Positions 42,657 through 50,856 of a stretch of DNA of 64,000 nt are shown here, in pieces. The position numbers and the translations under genes were made by a program. Location: contig CAVOZH010000004.1 in assembly GCA_963700955.1 (NCBI GenBank), positions 248,001 through 312,000 of the forward strand. The letters run 5' to 3'. Within the stretch, counting starts at the first letter, position 1; each line of letters starts with the position of its first letter. This stretch comes from Nocardioides_C sp963700955 (lineage in GTDB: Bacteria > Actinomycetota > Actinomycetes > Propionibacteriales > Nocardioidaceae). The notes beneath the pieces were generated by a model, which saw nothing but the letters and a program-made list of their open reading frames with translations, searched no databases and was not told the DNA's origin.

Positions 42657-44452
42657 GCAGCGCCGCGACCTCCACCCACATGGACTCCGGGGAGTCGATC
42701 TCCGCCTGGCGCACGCTCGGCCGGGGGGTCGAGCTCTCTCCCGAGCTCAAGGACGGGTTCTGGGGCACCTTGTTCCTCGCGGTGCTCGCGACGTTGGGAC
42801 GGGTCGTCGTCCCCGTTGCCGTGCAGCAGACCCTCGACCGCGGCCTCAACGGGCCGGGCGGTCCCGACACGCAGTTCATGACGTTGATGGCGCTGGTCGC
42901 CGGCGTAGCCATCGTGGTGACCGGGGTCGCGTCGTACCTGATGACCTCGCGGCTCTTCACGACCGCCGAGCGTGGGCTGGCGACGCTGCGGATCAAGGCG
43001 TTCCGGCACGTCCACGACCTGCCGCTGCTCACCCAGAACACCGAGCGCCGGGGCGCCCTGGTCGCCCGGGTGACCAGCGACGTCGACCAGGTATCGCAGT
43101 TCCTGGTCTTCGGCGGCATCATCGCCGTCGTCAGCGTCGGGCAGATCATCGTGGCCACGGTGATCATGGCGATCTACAGCTGGCAGCTCACGATCGTCGT
43201 CTGGGTCTGCTTCGCGCCGCTGTTCCTCTCGCTGCGCTACTTCCAGCGCAAGCTGTCCGAGGCCTACGGGGTGGTACGACGCCAGGTCGGCGTCATGCTC
43301 TCGGCCGTCTCCGAGCCCGTGGTGGGGGCGGCCGTCGTGCGCTCCTACGCGATCGAGGAGCGCACCCAGCGCCGGATCGACACCGCGATCGACAGGAACC
43401 GTGAGGCGGCCACCAGGGCGCAGGGGCTCACGGCGTTCTCGTTCTCTCTCGGGGGTGTCTCCGCGGGGCTGGCCAACGCCGGCGTGCTCATCATCGGAGT
43501 GCTGCTCGGCGTGGACGGCGAGATCACGGCCGGCAAGGTACTGGCCTTCGCGTTCCTCGTCACGCTCTTCGTGGGGCCCGTGCAGATGGGCACCCAGGTG
43601 CTCACCGACGCGCAGAACGCGATCGCCGGCTGGCGCCGGGTGATCGGCATCCTCGACACCCCCGCCGACGTGGTCGACCCGGGGCCCGGTGGCACGGTCC
43701 TTCCTCGTGGGCCGGTGTCCATCGAGTTCGACGACGTGGAGTTCGCCTACCCGGGCGGGGCACCGGTGCTGCACGACGTCGCGCTGCGGATCGAACCCGG
43801 TTCGAGAGTCGCGGTCGTGGGGGAGACCGGCTCGGGCAAGACCACGCTCGCCAAGCTGCTCACCCGGTTGATGGACCCCAGCCGCGGCGTCGTCCGCCTG
43901 GACGGTGTCGACCTGCGGGAGGTGCCGTTCTCCTCCTTGCGGGAGCGTGTGGTGATGGTGCCGCAGGAGGGATTCCTGTTCGACGCGGACCTCGGCGCGA
44001 ACGCTCGCTACGGCCGCCTGGGCGCCACCGACGAGGACATCCGGGCCGCGGCCACACAGCTGGGGCTGGCCGACTGGCTCGACAACCTGCCGCACGGCCT
44101 GGACACCCGTGTCGGGCAGCGTGGTGAGTCCCTCTCGGCGGGGGAGCGGCAGCTCGTGGCCCTCGTCCGCGCCCACCTCGCCGACCCTGACCTGCTCGTG
44201 CTCGACGAGGCCACGAGTGCTGTGGACCCCCAGCTCGAGATGCGGATCGGCCAGGCGCTCGAGCGGCTCATGACGGGGCGCACGTCGGTGACCATCGCGC
44301 ACCGGCTCTCCACCGCGGAGAACGCCGACGAGGTGGTCGTCGTCGACGCCGGGCGGATCGTCCAGCGTGGACCACACGCCCGGCTGGTGCAGGAGGAAGG
44401 CGTGTACCGCCGGCTGCACGACTCCTGGGTGGCTCAGCACGAACACCGCTGA
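42653..44452 (+). CDS. ABC exporter half-transporter with intact catalytic residues
   Basis: A 599-residue half-transporter with an N-terminal six-helix domain and a C-terminal ATPase: Walker A GETGSGKTT, Walker B LLVLDEATSAVD with catalytic Glu519, and a normal H-loop IAHRLST. Its signature is LSAGERQ instead of LSGGQRQ. In a head-to-tail dimer this altered signature faces the partner's degenerate Walker site, while this subunit's intact site faces the partner's normal signature. The pair is therefore complementary, an obligate heterodimer. ATG overlaps the first subunit. Confidence 0.92.
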   Translation: MSSAATSTHMDSGESISAWRTLGRGVELSPELKDGFWGTLFLAVLATLGRVVVPVAVQQTLDRGLNGPGGPDTQFMTLMALVAGVAIVVTGVASYLMTSRLFTTAERGLATLRIKAFRHVHDLPLLTQNTERRGALVARVTSDVDQVSQFLVFGGIIAVVSVGQIIVATVIMAIYSWQLTIVVWVCFAPLFLSLRYFQRKLSEAYGVVRRQVGVMLSAVSEPVVGAAVVRSYAIEERTQRRIDTAIDRNREAATRAQGLTAFSFSLGGVSAGLANAGVLIIGVLLGVDGEITAGKVLAFAFLVTLFVGPVQMGTQVLTDAQNAIAGWRRVIGILDTPADVVDPGPGGTVLPRGPVSIEFDDVEFAYPGGAPVLHDVALRIEPGSRVAVVGETGSGKTTLAKLLTRLMDPSRGVVRLDGVDLREVPFSSLRERVVMVPQEGFLFDADLGANARYGRLGATDEDIRAAATQLGLADWLDNLPHGLDTRVGQRGESLSAGERQLVALVRAHLADPDLLVLDEATSAVDPQLEMRIGQALERLMTGRTSVTIAHRLSTAENADEVVVVDAGRIVQRGPHARLVQEEGVYRRLHDSWVAQHEHR

Positions 44453-44454
44453 GG

Positions 44455-44460
44455 GATACT
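44455..44460 (+). promoter_or_regulatory. Candidate -10 of a leaderless hisI transcript
   Basis: GATACT ends six bases before the hisI GTG. It begins right after the exporter stop codon, so hisI could be transcribed separately from the exporter. Confidence 0.35.
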
Positions 44461-44466
44461 GGCGAG

Positions 44467-44841
44467 GTGACCTCTTCCCCCACCTCCGACGGCTCCGCGC
44501 TCGACGCCAGGATCGCCAGGCGGCTCAAGCGGGACCCCCAGGGCCTCGTCCCCGCCGTGGTCCAGCAGCACGACACCGGTGAGGTCCTGATGCTCGGCTG
44601 GATGGACGACGAGGCGCTGCACCGCACGCTGACCACCCACCGCACGACGTTCTGGAGCCGGTCGCGCTCGGTGTACTGGGTGAAGGGGGAGACCTCCGGA
44701 AACCGGCAGTGGGTGAAGGAGGTCCGGCTCGACTGCGACGGTGACACCCTGCTGGTGAGGGTGGACCAGGAGGGACCCGCCTGCCACACCGGCGCCCGCA
44801 CCTGCTTCGACAACGACCTGCTGGCCCGGATCGATGACTGA
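44467..44841 (+). CDS. hisI: Phosphoribosyl-AMP cyclohydrolase
   Basis: Zinc- and Mg-dependent hydrolase opening the purine ring of PR-AMP in histidine synthesis. The 124-residue monofunctional protein shows PAVVQQHDTGEVLMLGWMDDEAL, TTFWSRSRSVYWVKGETSGN, the metal region VRLDCDGDTLLV and the Cys/His ligands in GPACHTGARTCF. No HisE domain is fused. It overlaps the next gene by eight bases, placing histidine and tryptophan genes side by side. Confidence 0.96.
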   Translation: MTSSPTSDGSALDARIARRLKRDPQGLVPAVVQQHDTGEVLMLGWMDDEALHRTLTTHRTTFWSRSRSVYWVKGETSGNRQWVKEVRLDCDGDTLLVRVDQEGPACHTGARTCFDNDLLARIDD

Positions 44842-45457
44842 GTCCCCGGCCCCGACCCCGACCCCGGCCCCGACCCCGGCCCCGGCGCCCGCTCCGGCGC
44901 GACCGCGAGACCGCAGCTACGGCCCGACCGTGCTGGTCGGGCTGGCCGGCGCCGCCCTCACCGCCGTGGCCGGGGCACGAGAGTGGGCCACCACCCGCGG
45001 TGACGCGGCCGGGATCAAGGTCGAGGCATCGGTCAGCGGAGCGGAGTCCCAGCCGCTCGTCGCGGCGCTCGCCCTTGTCGCGCTCGCCTCCTGGGGCGTG
45101 GTGCTCGTGATGCGGGGCCGGCTGCGCCGCCTTGTCGCAGGCGTCGGCCTGGCCGCCTCCGTGGGTGCGCTGGTGACCGTGGTGCTCGGCTTCGGCGCGG
45201 CGCAGGACGACTCGGTCAAGGCCGCGGTGGCTCGTGGGGCGACGAGCGACACCTTCCAGACCAGCCTGTCCGCCTGGTTCTACCTCGCCGGTCTCGGCGC
45301 CGCCCTGGCGGTGGCCGCGTTCGGGGTCGCCGTGGCCAGAGCGCCCCGTTGGCCCGCGATGGGCAGCAAGTACGACGCTCCGGCCCCCGGTGCGACGCCG
45401 GCCACGGACGAGGACATGTGGCGGGCGCTCGACGAAGGGCGCGACCCGACCTCCTAG
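44834..45457 (+). CDS. Tryptophan-biosynthesis-associated membrane protein (TIGR02234 type)
   Basis: A 207-residue membrane protein with a Pro/Ala/Thr-repeat N-terminus, about four hydrophobic helices, GAREWATTRGD after the first helix, and a hydrophilic tail ending in DMWRALDEGRDPT. These features fit the actinobacterial Trp_oprn_chp family (TIGR02234), usually encoded next to trp genes. Function is unknown. In relatives it often follows trpE; here it overlaps hisI directly. Confidence 0.8.
   Translation: MTESPAPTPTPAPTPAPAPAPARPRDRSYGPTVLVGLAGAALTAVAGAREWATTRGDAAGIKVEASVSGAESQPLVAALALVALASWGVVLVMRGRLRRLVAGVGLAASVGALVTVVLGFGAAQDDSVKAAVARGATSDTFQTSLSAWFYLAGLGAALAVAAFGVAVARAPRWPAMGSKYDAPAPGATPATDEDMWRALDEGRDPTS
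44844..44900 (+). repeat. Low-complexity CCCCGA/CCCCGG repeat
   Basis: Short tandem CCCCGACCCCGG-like units encode the (P-A-P-T)n stretch at the N-terminus of the membrane protein. Slippage-prone coding sequence, not a regulatory array. Confidence 0.8.
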
Positions 45458-45530
45458 AATGCTGCCGGGGCGCACGGCGACGGTCGCGCCCGGCCCGCTC
45501 ACCGACGTGTCACGAGGAGACCCCCCAACG

Positions 45531-45728
45531 ATGGCTCACCACGGCAACACCCCCGCAGCCTGGACCGGCGTCACGATCATCCTGATCGGCTTCATCGTGG
45601 GCGGCATCGGCCTCGTCGTCTCCAGCATGCTCCTCTTCTGGGTCGGCGTCGCACTGGTGCCGGTCGCCCTGATCGTCGGCAAGATCATGCAGATGATGGG
45701 CATGGGCGCAGACACCGTGAGTCACTGA
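45531..45728 (+). CDS. HGxxPAW-type small membrane protein
   Basis: A 65-residue protein starting MAHHGNTPAAWTGVTI, which carries the H-G-x-x-P-A-x-W motif of a small actinobacterial family found in trp clusters, then two hydrophobic helices. GAGGAG precedes the ATG. A TAGAAT box at 45455-45460, overlapping the previous gene's stop, could be its -10, giving a leader of about 65 bases. Function unknown. Confidence 0.75.
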   Translation: MAHHGNTPAAWTGVTIILIGFIVGGIGLVVSSMLLFWVGVALVPVALIVGKIMQMMGMGADTVSH

Positions 45729-45733
45729 CTCCG

Positions 45734-46171
45734 ATGGCCACAGTCGTCGCCGAGGACCTGGCTTCCGCGAGCAGGCGGGAACGCGTCACCGCGCCCGTGC
45801 TGTTCGCCGGAGCGGTCCTCGGGGCGAGCATCGTGCTCCACCTGCGCGACCCGCACCAGAGCGGCAGCTACCTGTACTGCCCCTGGTTGATCCTCACCGG
45901 CACGTACTGCCCCGGCTGCGGCGGGCTCCGGGCGGTCAACGACCTGACCCACGGCGACATCGCCGCCGCAGCCTCGAGCAACGTCCTCTTCGTCGGCGCG
46001 ATCCCCTTGGTGCTGGTGCTCTGGGGCCGATGGCTCACTGACCGCTGGCGTGGAGTGCGCCGGGTCGTCGAGTACCGCAACGGGGTGCTCTGGGCCTCGG
46101 CGTTCGGCGCCGTGACCCTGGTGTTCTGGGTGCTGCGCAACCTCCCCGGCCTGGGGTGGCTCGCCCCCTGA
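45734..46171 (+). CDS. DUF2752 membrane protein
   Basis: A 145-residue protein with three hydrophobic segments and the DUF2752 signature C-P-G-C-G-G-L-R-A in the loop after LILTGTY, preceded by YLYCPW. The cysteines suggest metal or redox chemistry at the membrane, but no function is established. It lies five bases after the HGxxPAW gene and ends at a strong terminator. Confidence 0.8.
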   Translation: MATVVAEDLASASRRERVTAPVLFAGAVLGASIVLHLRDPHQSGSYLYCPWLILTGTYCPGCGGLRAVNDLTHGDIAAAASSNVLFVGAIPLVLVLWGRWLTDRWRGVRRVVEYRNGVLWASAFGAVTLVFWVLRNLPGLGWLAP

Positions 46172-46184
46172 GCCCATCTGGGAC

Positions 46185-46225
46185 ACGCAGAAGGCCCCGA
46201 CCAGGACGGTCGGGGCCTTCTGCGT
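46185..46225. terminator. Bidirectional terminator, 18-bp perfect stem
   Basis: ACGCAGAAGGCCCCGACC (46185-46202) pairs perfectly with 46208-46225 around a 5-base loop. It separates the DUF2752 gene from the convergent DUF4190 gene. An 18-bp uninterrupted stem is unusually long but otherwise ordinary. Confidence 0.9.
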
Positions 46226-46246
46226 AGGGCGGTGGATCCGCCGCTC

Positions 46247-46567
46247 CTAGGCGTTCGAGGTCAGTGCCCCGGTGGCGGCGAGGATGATGATGACCACGAT
46301 GCCGAGCACCGCCAGCGCTACGGCGATCCAGCCCATGACCACGCCGGCCTTGGCCATGCCCTCACCGGTCTGGGCTCCGCCCGACTGGGCGATCTCCTTC
46401 TGCGCGGAGTTGCCCAGGATGAGGGCGGGAATGCCGGCCAGCACGCCGCAGGAGACGATCCCCAAGATGCCGAGGATCATCGCCCACAGCGCCTTCTGGT
46501 TGGTCTGTGGCGCGGCGTAACCGCCCGTCCCCGGGGGAGGAGGCGGCGGAGGTGGCGTGTAGCTCAT
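46247..46567 (-). CDS. DUF4190 small membrane protein
   Basis: A 106-residue protein: a proline run (Y-T-P-P-P-P) and Gly/Tyr/Ala start, then two helices (about 28-50 and 75-100) around A-Q-K-E-I-A-Q-S-G-G-A-Q-T-G-E-G-M-A, the DUF4190 pattern. Function unknown. An AGGGGAA site precedes the ATG. A related protein is encoded just upstream on the same strand. Confidence 0.78.
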   Translation of the reverse strand: MSYTPPPPPPPPGTGGYAAPQTNQKALWAMILGILGIVSCGVLAGIPALILGNSAQKEIAQSGGAQTGEGMAKAGVVMGWIAVALAVLGIVVIIILAATGALTSNA

Positions 46568-46662
46568 GGGTTCCCCTGTTCTCTGGTGCGATGGATTCGT
46601 CGGGTGACGCTATCGCTTGGCTCGGGGCTTGGCGAGCACCGATGAGCGGCGAGCCGACACGC

Positions 46663-47151
46663 TCAGAGCTGGGTGCCTGCGCTGTTGCTGCCGGTGTCGT
46701 ACTGGAAGCCGCCAGCGATCGCGAGAGCGATCAGGACCAGGATCAGGATCCCGAACACGACCGCGATCGCTCCGGTGATGATTCCGCCGAGGGCGAGGCC
46801 GTCACCTTGCTGGCGACCACCACTCGCCCGGATCTCCGCGCGGGCCTTGACACCGAGCACGATCGCGACGACCCCGACGACGCCCAGGCCGCAGCACCAC
46901 GACAGGACCAGCGAGGAGATGCCGGTGACGATCGCCGCGGTGGCCTTGCCGTTGGTCGGCGGGACCTGCGAAGGTCCGTAGCCGGGGCCGTACCCGGTGC
47001 CGTAGCCCGGGTCGTACCCGGTGCCGTAACCGGTTCCGTACCCAGCGTCGTAGCCCGGGCCGTACCCAGGGCCGTACCCAGGGCCGTAGTCGTGACCGTT
47101 CTGAGGGCCGTACTCGGGTCCGGGCGGCGGCGGCTCGGGGGTCTGGCTCAT
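46663..47151 (-). CDS. DUF4190 membrane protein with GYGPGYG repeats
   Basis: A 162-residue relative of the previous gene: an N-terminal repeat region of G-Y-G-P/T units (about 14-60), then the two-helix DUF4190 domain with E-I-R-A-S-G-G-R-Q-Q-G-D-G-L-A-L. The repeat region is cytoplasmic or surface-exposed and of unknown role. Probably a tandem duplicate; the two genes differ mainly in their N-terminal tails. It is divergent from trpC. Confidence 0.78.
   Translation of the reverse strand: MSQTPEPPPPGPEYGPQNGHDYGPGYGPGYGPGYDAGYGTGYGTGYDPGYGTGYGPGYGPSQVPPTNGKATAAIVTGISSLVLSWCCGLGVVGVVAIVLGVKARAEIRASGGRQQGDGLALGGIITGAIAVVFGILILVLIALAIAGGFQYDTGSNSAGTQL
46978..47090 (-). repeat. 12-bp tandem repeats encoding GYGPGYG units
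   Basis: Imperfect 12-base units of the type GGGCCGTACCCG (plus strand) repeated about nine times within the second DUF4190 gene. Coding repeats with conserved frame. Confidence 0.8.
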
Positions 47152-47252
47152 CGCGGGTCCTCGCTCTCTATGCGGACCTCCCCGCCGTGGGGCCGCCCGT
47201 CACGTGAGAGTCTAGGGATCAGAGATTCCCGACCACGTTTGAGAGGTCCGAC

Positions 47253-48059
47253 ATGTCCGTACTCGACGAGATCGTCGACGGCGTCCGCGTCGACCTCGCC
47301 GAGCGTGAGGCCGTCGTACCCCTCGCCGCGGTCAAGGAGGCGGCACGCCGCGCCCCGGAGGCGCTCGACCCGATGCCGCGCTTCCGAGCGGCGGGTGTCA
47401 GCGTGATCGCCGAGGTGAAGCGCTCGAGCCCCAGCAAGGGCGAGCTGGCTGAGATCTCGGACCCTGCGGCGCTCGCCGCCGACTACGAGGCCGGCGGTGC
47501 CGCCACGATCAGCGTGCTCACCGAGGGGCGTCGGTTCGGCGGCAGCCTCGACGACCTCCGTGCGGTGCGCGCGGCCGTGGGGATCCCCGTCCTGCGCAAG
47601 GACTTCATCGTGACCTCCTACCAGCTGTGGGAGGCCCGCGCCGCCGGCGCCGACCTGGCCCTGCTGATCGTCGCGGCCCTCGACCAGGTGGCGCTGGAGG
47701 CCCTCGTCGACCGGGCACAGTCGATCGGCCTCACGCCGCTGGTCGAGGTGCACGACGAGGAGGAGGTCGAGCGAGCTTTGGACGCCGGCGCAACACTGAT
47801 CGGTGTGAACGCCCGCAACCTCAAGACGCTCGACGTCGACCGTGACACGTTCGCGAGGCTGGCCCCCCGTATCCCCGATGACGTGGTGCGGGTCGCGGAG
47901 TCCGGTGTCCGGGGGCCGCACGACGTCTTCGAGTACGCCAAGCAGGGCGCCGACGTCGTCCTGGTGGGGGAGACGCTGGTGAAGGGCACCGACCCCCGCA
48001 GCGCGGTCGCCGCTCTCGTCGACGCCGGCGCGCACCCTGCCCTGAAGCAACGCGACTGA
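47253..48059 (+). CDS. trpC: Indole-3-glycerol phosphate synthase
   Basis: TIM-barrel enzyme forming the indole ring of tryptophan. The 268-residue monofunctional protein has VIAEVKRSSPSKGEL with the catalytic Lys, FGGSLDDLRAVR, VLRKDFIVTSYQLWEAR, GVNARNLKTLDV and VAESGVRGPHD. GAGAGG lies six bases before ATG. No TrpF domain is fused. A TAGGGA box (47213-47218) in the divergent gap may be its -10. Confidence 0.96.
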   Translation: MSVLDEIVDGVRVDLAEREAVVPLAAVKEAARRAPEALDPMPRFRAAGVSVIAEVKRSSPSKGELAEISDPAALAADYEAGGAATISVLTEGRRFGGSLDDLRAVRAAVGIPVLRKDFIVTSYQLWEARAAGADLALLIVAALDQVALEALVDRAQSIGLTPLVEVHDEEEVERALDAGATLIGVNARNLKTLDVDRDTFARLAPRIPDDVVRVAESGVRGPHDVFEYAKQGADVVLVGETLVKGTDPRSAVAALVDAGAHPALKQRD

Positions 48060-48073
48060 AAGCACACGCACCC

Positions 48074-49336
48074 ATGTCTGCACTTCCCGACGAGTCGGGT
48101 CATTTCGGCCGGTTCGGTGGCCGGTTCATGCCGGAGGCGCTCATCGCGGCGCATGACGAGCTCACCGTCGCCTGGCAGGACGCGATGGCGGACCCGGAGT
48201 TCACCGGCGAGTTCGAGCGCATGCTGCGGGAGTACGCCGGGACGCCGAGCCTGCTGTACGACGCCACGAAGCTGAGCGAGGTCGCGGGCGCGCGCATCCT
48301 GCTCAAGCGCGAGGACCTCAACCACACGGGCGCACACAAGATCCGCAACGTCCTGGGGCAGGCCCTGCTCACCAAGCGCATGGGGAAGACCCGGGTGATC
48401 GCCGAGACCGGGGCCGGCCAGCACGGTGTCGCGACCGCGACCGCCTGTGCCTACCTCGGCCTCGACTGTGTGATCTACATGGGCGAGGTCGACACCCAGC
48501 GGCAGGCGCTCAACGTCGCCCGGATGCACCTGCTCGGCGCCGAGGTGATCGCGGTCAAGTCGGGTTCGCGGACGTTGAAGGACGCGATCAACGAGGCCCT
48601 GCGTGACTGGGTCGCGAGCGTCGACGACACCCACTACATGCTCGGCACCGCCGCCGGGTCGCACCCGTTCCCGGCGATGGTCCGGGACTTCTGCCGTGGG
48701 ATCGGCGACGAGGCCCGGGCTCAGTGCCAGGACCTGGTCGGCAGGCTGCCCGACGCGGTCGCCGCCTGCGTGGGAGGCGGGTCGAACGCCATCGGCATGT
48801 TCGAGGCCTTCATCGAGGACCCCTCGGTGCGGCTCTACGGGTTCGAGGCCGCCGGCGACGGGGTGGAGACCACCCGGCACGCCGCGACGATCCATGCCCA
48901 CCAGGTCGGCGTGCTGCACGGCGCACGCACCTACGTCCTCCAGGACGAGGACGGGCAGACCATCGAGTCCCACTCGATCTCCGCGGGACTCGACTACCCC
49001 GGTGTGGGACCCGAGCACGCCTGGCTCGCCGACACCGGACGGGCGGAGTACCGCCCCATCACCGACACCCAGGCCATGGACGCGATGGCGCTGCTCGCAC
49101 GCACCGAGGGCATCATCCCTGCCATCGAGTCCGCCCACGCCGTCGCCGGTGCGATGGACCTCGCCAAGGAGCTCGGTCCCGAAGCGGTCATCGTCGTGAA
49201 CCTCTCCGGCCGCGGCGACAAGGACATGGGCACCGCGATCGAGTGGTTCGGCCTCGGCGGGACCCGGCCGGACGACGCGGCCGGAGCGGGTCCGGCACAG
49301 GCGGCCGGCGAGGGCTCCGGGGAGGTCCAGCTGTGA
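48074..49336 (+). CDS. trpB: Tryptophan synthase beta chain
   Basis: PLP enzyme joining indole and serine. The 420-residue protein has GRFGGRFMPEAL, LKREDLNHTGAHKIRNVLGQ with PLP Lys89, GAGQHGVATATA, GGGSNAIGMF (phosphate-binding loop) and SGRGDKDM. It is the standard TrpB1 type that partners TrpA. A Gly/Ala-rich C-terminal extension of about 20 residues is present. It follows trpC by 14 bases. Confidence 0.97.
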   Translation: MSALPDESGHFGRFGGRFMPEALIAAHDELTVAWQDAMADPEFTGEFERMLREYAGTPSLLYDATKLSEVAGARILLKREDLNHTGAHKIRNVLGQALLTKRMGKTRVIAETGAGQHGVATATACAYLGLDCVIYMGEVDTQRQALNVARMHLLGAEVIAVKSGSRTLKDAINEALRDWVASVDDTHYMLGTAAGSHPFPAMVRDFCRGIGDEARAQCQDLVGRLPDAVAACVGGGSNAIGMFEAFIEDPSVRLYGFEAAGDGVETTRHAATIHAHQVGVLHGARTYVLQDEDGQTIESHSISAGLDYPGVGPEHAWLADTGRAEYRPITDTQAMDAMALLARTEGIIPAIESAHAVAGAMDLAKELGPEAVIVVNLSGRGDKDMGTAIEWFGLGGTRPDDAAGAGPAQAAGEGSGEVQL

Positions 49337-49385
49337 CCAGCCGACGAGACCGCTCGCCTCGCCCACCGTTCCGAGGGGACCCAGC

Positions 49386-50189
49386 ATGAGCTCCTCCGTA
49401 CGCCCCGTATTCGAGGCGGCCCGCGCCGAGGGCCGCGCCGCCCTGGTCGGGTACCTCCCCGCCGGCTTCCCCGACGTCGAGGGGTCCATCGACGCGATGC
49501 GCACCATGGTCGACGCCGGCTGCGACGTGATCGAGGTCGGCCTGCCCTACAGCGACCCCGTCATGGACGGCCCGACGATCCAGGCCGCCGCCCAGCAGGC
49601 CCTCGAAGGCGGTGTGCGCACCGCGGACGTCCTTCGCACGGTCGAGGCGGTCGCCGCGACGGGCGCCAAGGTCGTGGTGATGACCTACTGGAACCCCGTC
49701 GAGAGGTACGGCGTGGAGCGGTTCGCCGCGAGCCTGGCCTCTGCCGGAGGGTCGGGGCTGATCACCCCCGACCTCGTGCCTGACGAGGCAGACGAGTGGG
49801 TCGCCGCCGCCGACGCCCACGACCTCGACAAGATCTTCCTGGTCGCGCCGTCCTCGACGGACGCCCGCCTGGAGATGACGGTGGCGGCCTGCCGCGGCTT
49901 CGTCTACGCGACGGCCGTCATGGGCGTGACCGGTGCACGCACCAGCACCAGCACCCTCGCGGAGCCGTTGGTCGCCCGCACCCGAAAAGTCACCGACCTC
50001 CCGATCGGGGTGGGGCTCGGTGTGTCCACCGGGGCGCAGGCGGCCGAGGTGGCCGGCTACGCCGACGGCGTGATCGTCGGGTCGGCCTTCGTGCGCCGGC
50101 TGCTCGACGCCGGCGCCGACCGTCGTACCGGCCTGGACTCCCTCGCGGAGCTGACACGTGAGCTGGCCGCAGGCGTCCGCGGTGCGTGA
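49386..50189 (+). CDS. trpA: Tryptophan synthase alpha chain
   Basis: Cleaves indole-3-glycerol phosphate and passes indole to TrpB. The 267-residue protein has the catalytic pair Glu50 and Asp61 in DVIEVGLPYSDPVMDGP, then TYWNPVERYGV, LITPDLVPDEADEW and a VGLGVSTGAQAAEVAGYADGVIVGSA phosphate site. ATG start, 49 bases after trpB. Confidence 0.97.
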   Translation: MSSSVRPVFEAARAEGRAALVGYLPAGFPDVEGSIDAMRTMVDAGCDVIEVGLPYSDPVMDGPTIQAAAQQALEGGVRTADVLRTVEAVAATGAKVVVMTYWNPVERYGVERFAASLASAGGSGLITPDLVPDEADEWVAAADAHDLDKIFLVAPSSTDARLEMTVAACRGFVYATAVMGVTGARTSTSTLAEPLVARTRKVTDLPIGVGLGVSTGAQAAEVAGYADGVIVGSAFVRRLLDAGADRRTGLDSLAELTRELAAGVRGA

Positions 50190-50856
50190 GCCCGGACCTG
50201 GGGCGCCGCGACGGGGGTTGGCGGCAGCCGCTGTCCTGGCCCTGACCGTGCTGGCCGGCTGTGGTGGCCACGACTCGACGCAGCCGATGACCGGTCTGAC
50301 CGAGAGCAACCCCGACGGCATGCACGGGGCGGTGCTCGCCGACCAGTACGTCGTGCCCGACGTGACCCTCACCGCGACCGACGGCTCGGCGTTCTCCCTC
50401 CGCAGGGACACGACCGCGCCGCTGACGCTGGTCTTCTTCGGCTACACGCACTGTCCCGACATCTGCCAGGTCGTGATGGCCGACATCGCCTCGGCCGTCA
50501 CGCGTCTCGACGCGAAGGACCGGAGCAAGGTCGACGTCCTGTTCGTCACCAGCGACCCGGCGCGCGACGACCCGGCGACGCTCCGGAAGTACCTCGACCG
50601 GTTCAACCCGGACTTCGAGGGCGTCACCGGGGACCTCGAGAAGATCGTGGCAACGGCGAACGACCTCGGCGTCCCGATCGAGAAGGGTGCCAAGATGCCC
50701 TCAGGTGGCTACGAGGTCACCCACGGGACCCAGATCGTCGCCGTCGACGACCGGGACCGGTCACCGATCGTGTGGACCGAGGGGACACCGGCAGCCCAGC
50801 TCGCCGAGGACCTCGAGGCCCTCCTCCACCAGCGAGAAAGCAGCCCGGCGCCGTGA
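50158..50856 (+). CDS. SCO1/SenC-type copper-binding lipoprotein
   Basis: A 232-residue exported thioredoxin-fold protein. The signal peptide ends in lipobox L-A-G-C (about residue 36). The SCO1 motif is complete: CPDIC in GYTHCPDICQVVMADI and the downstream His in YEVTHGTQIVAVDD. SCO proteins deliver copper to the CuA site of cytochrome c oxidase. Start GTG 50158 has GGAG seven bases upstream but overlaps trpA by 32 bases; GTG 50182 is an alternative. It overlaps lgt by four bases, so the lipid-modifying enzyme it needs is encoded next to it. Confidence 0.9.
   Translation: MSWPQASAVREPGPGAPRRGLAAAAVLALTVLAGCGGHDSTQPMTGLTESNPDGMHGAVLADQYVVPDVTLTATDGSAFSLRRDTTAPLTLVFFGYTHCPDICQVVMADIASAVTRLDAKDRSKVDVLFVTSDPARDDPATLRKYLDRFNPDFEGVTGDLEKIVATANDLGVPIEKGAKMPSGGYEVTHGTQIVAVDDRDRSPIVWTEGTPAAQLAEDLEALLHQRESSPAP

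Noticed and set aside
44844..44900. CCCCGA/CCCCGG repeat as a regulatory or CRISPR-like array
   Set aside because: It is in frame within a gene and encodes a Pro-Ala-Thr run; simple slippage repeat.
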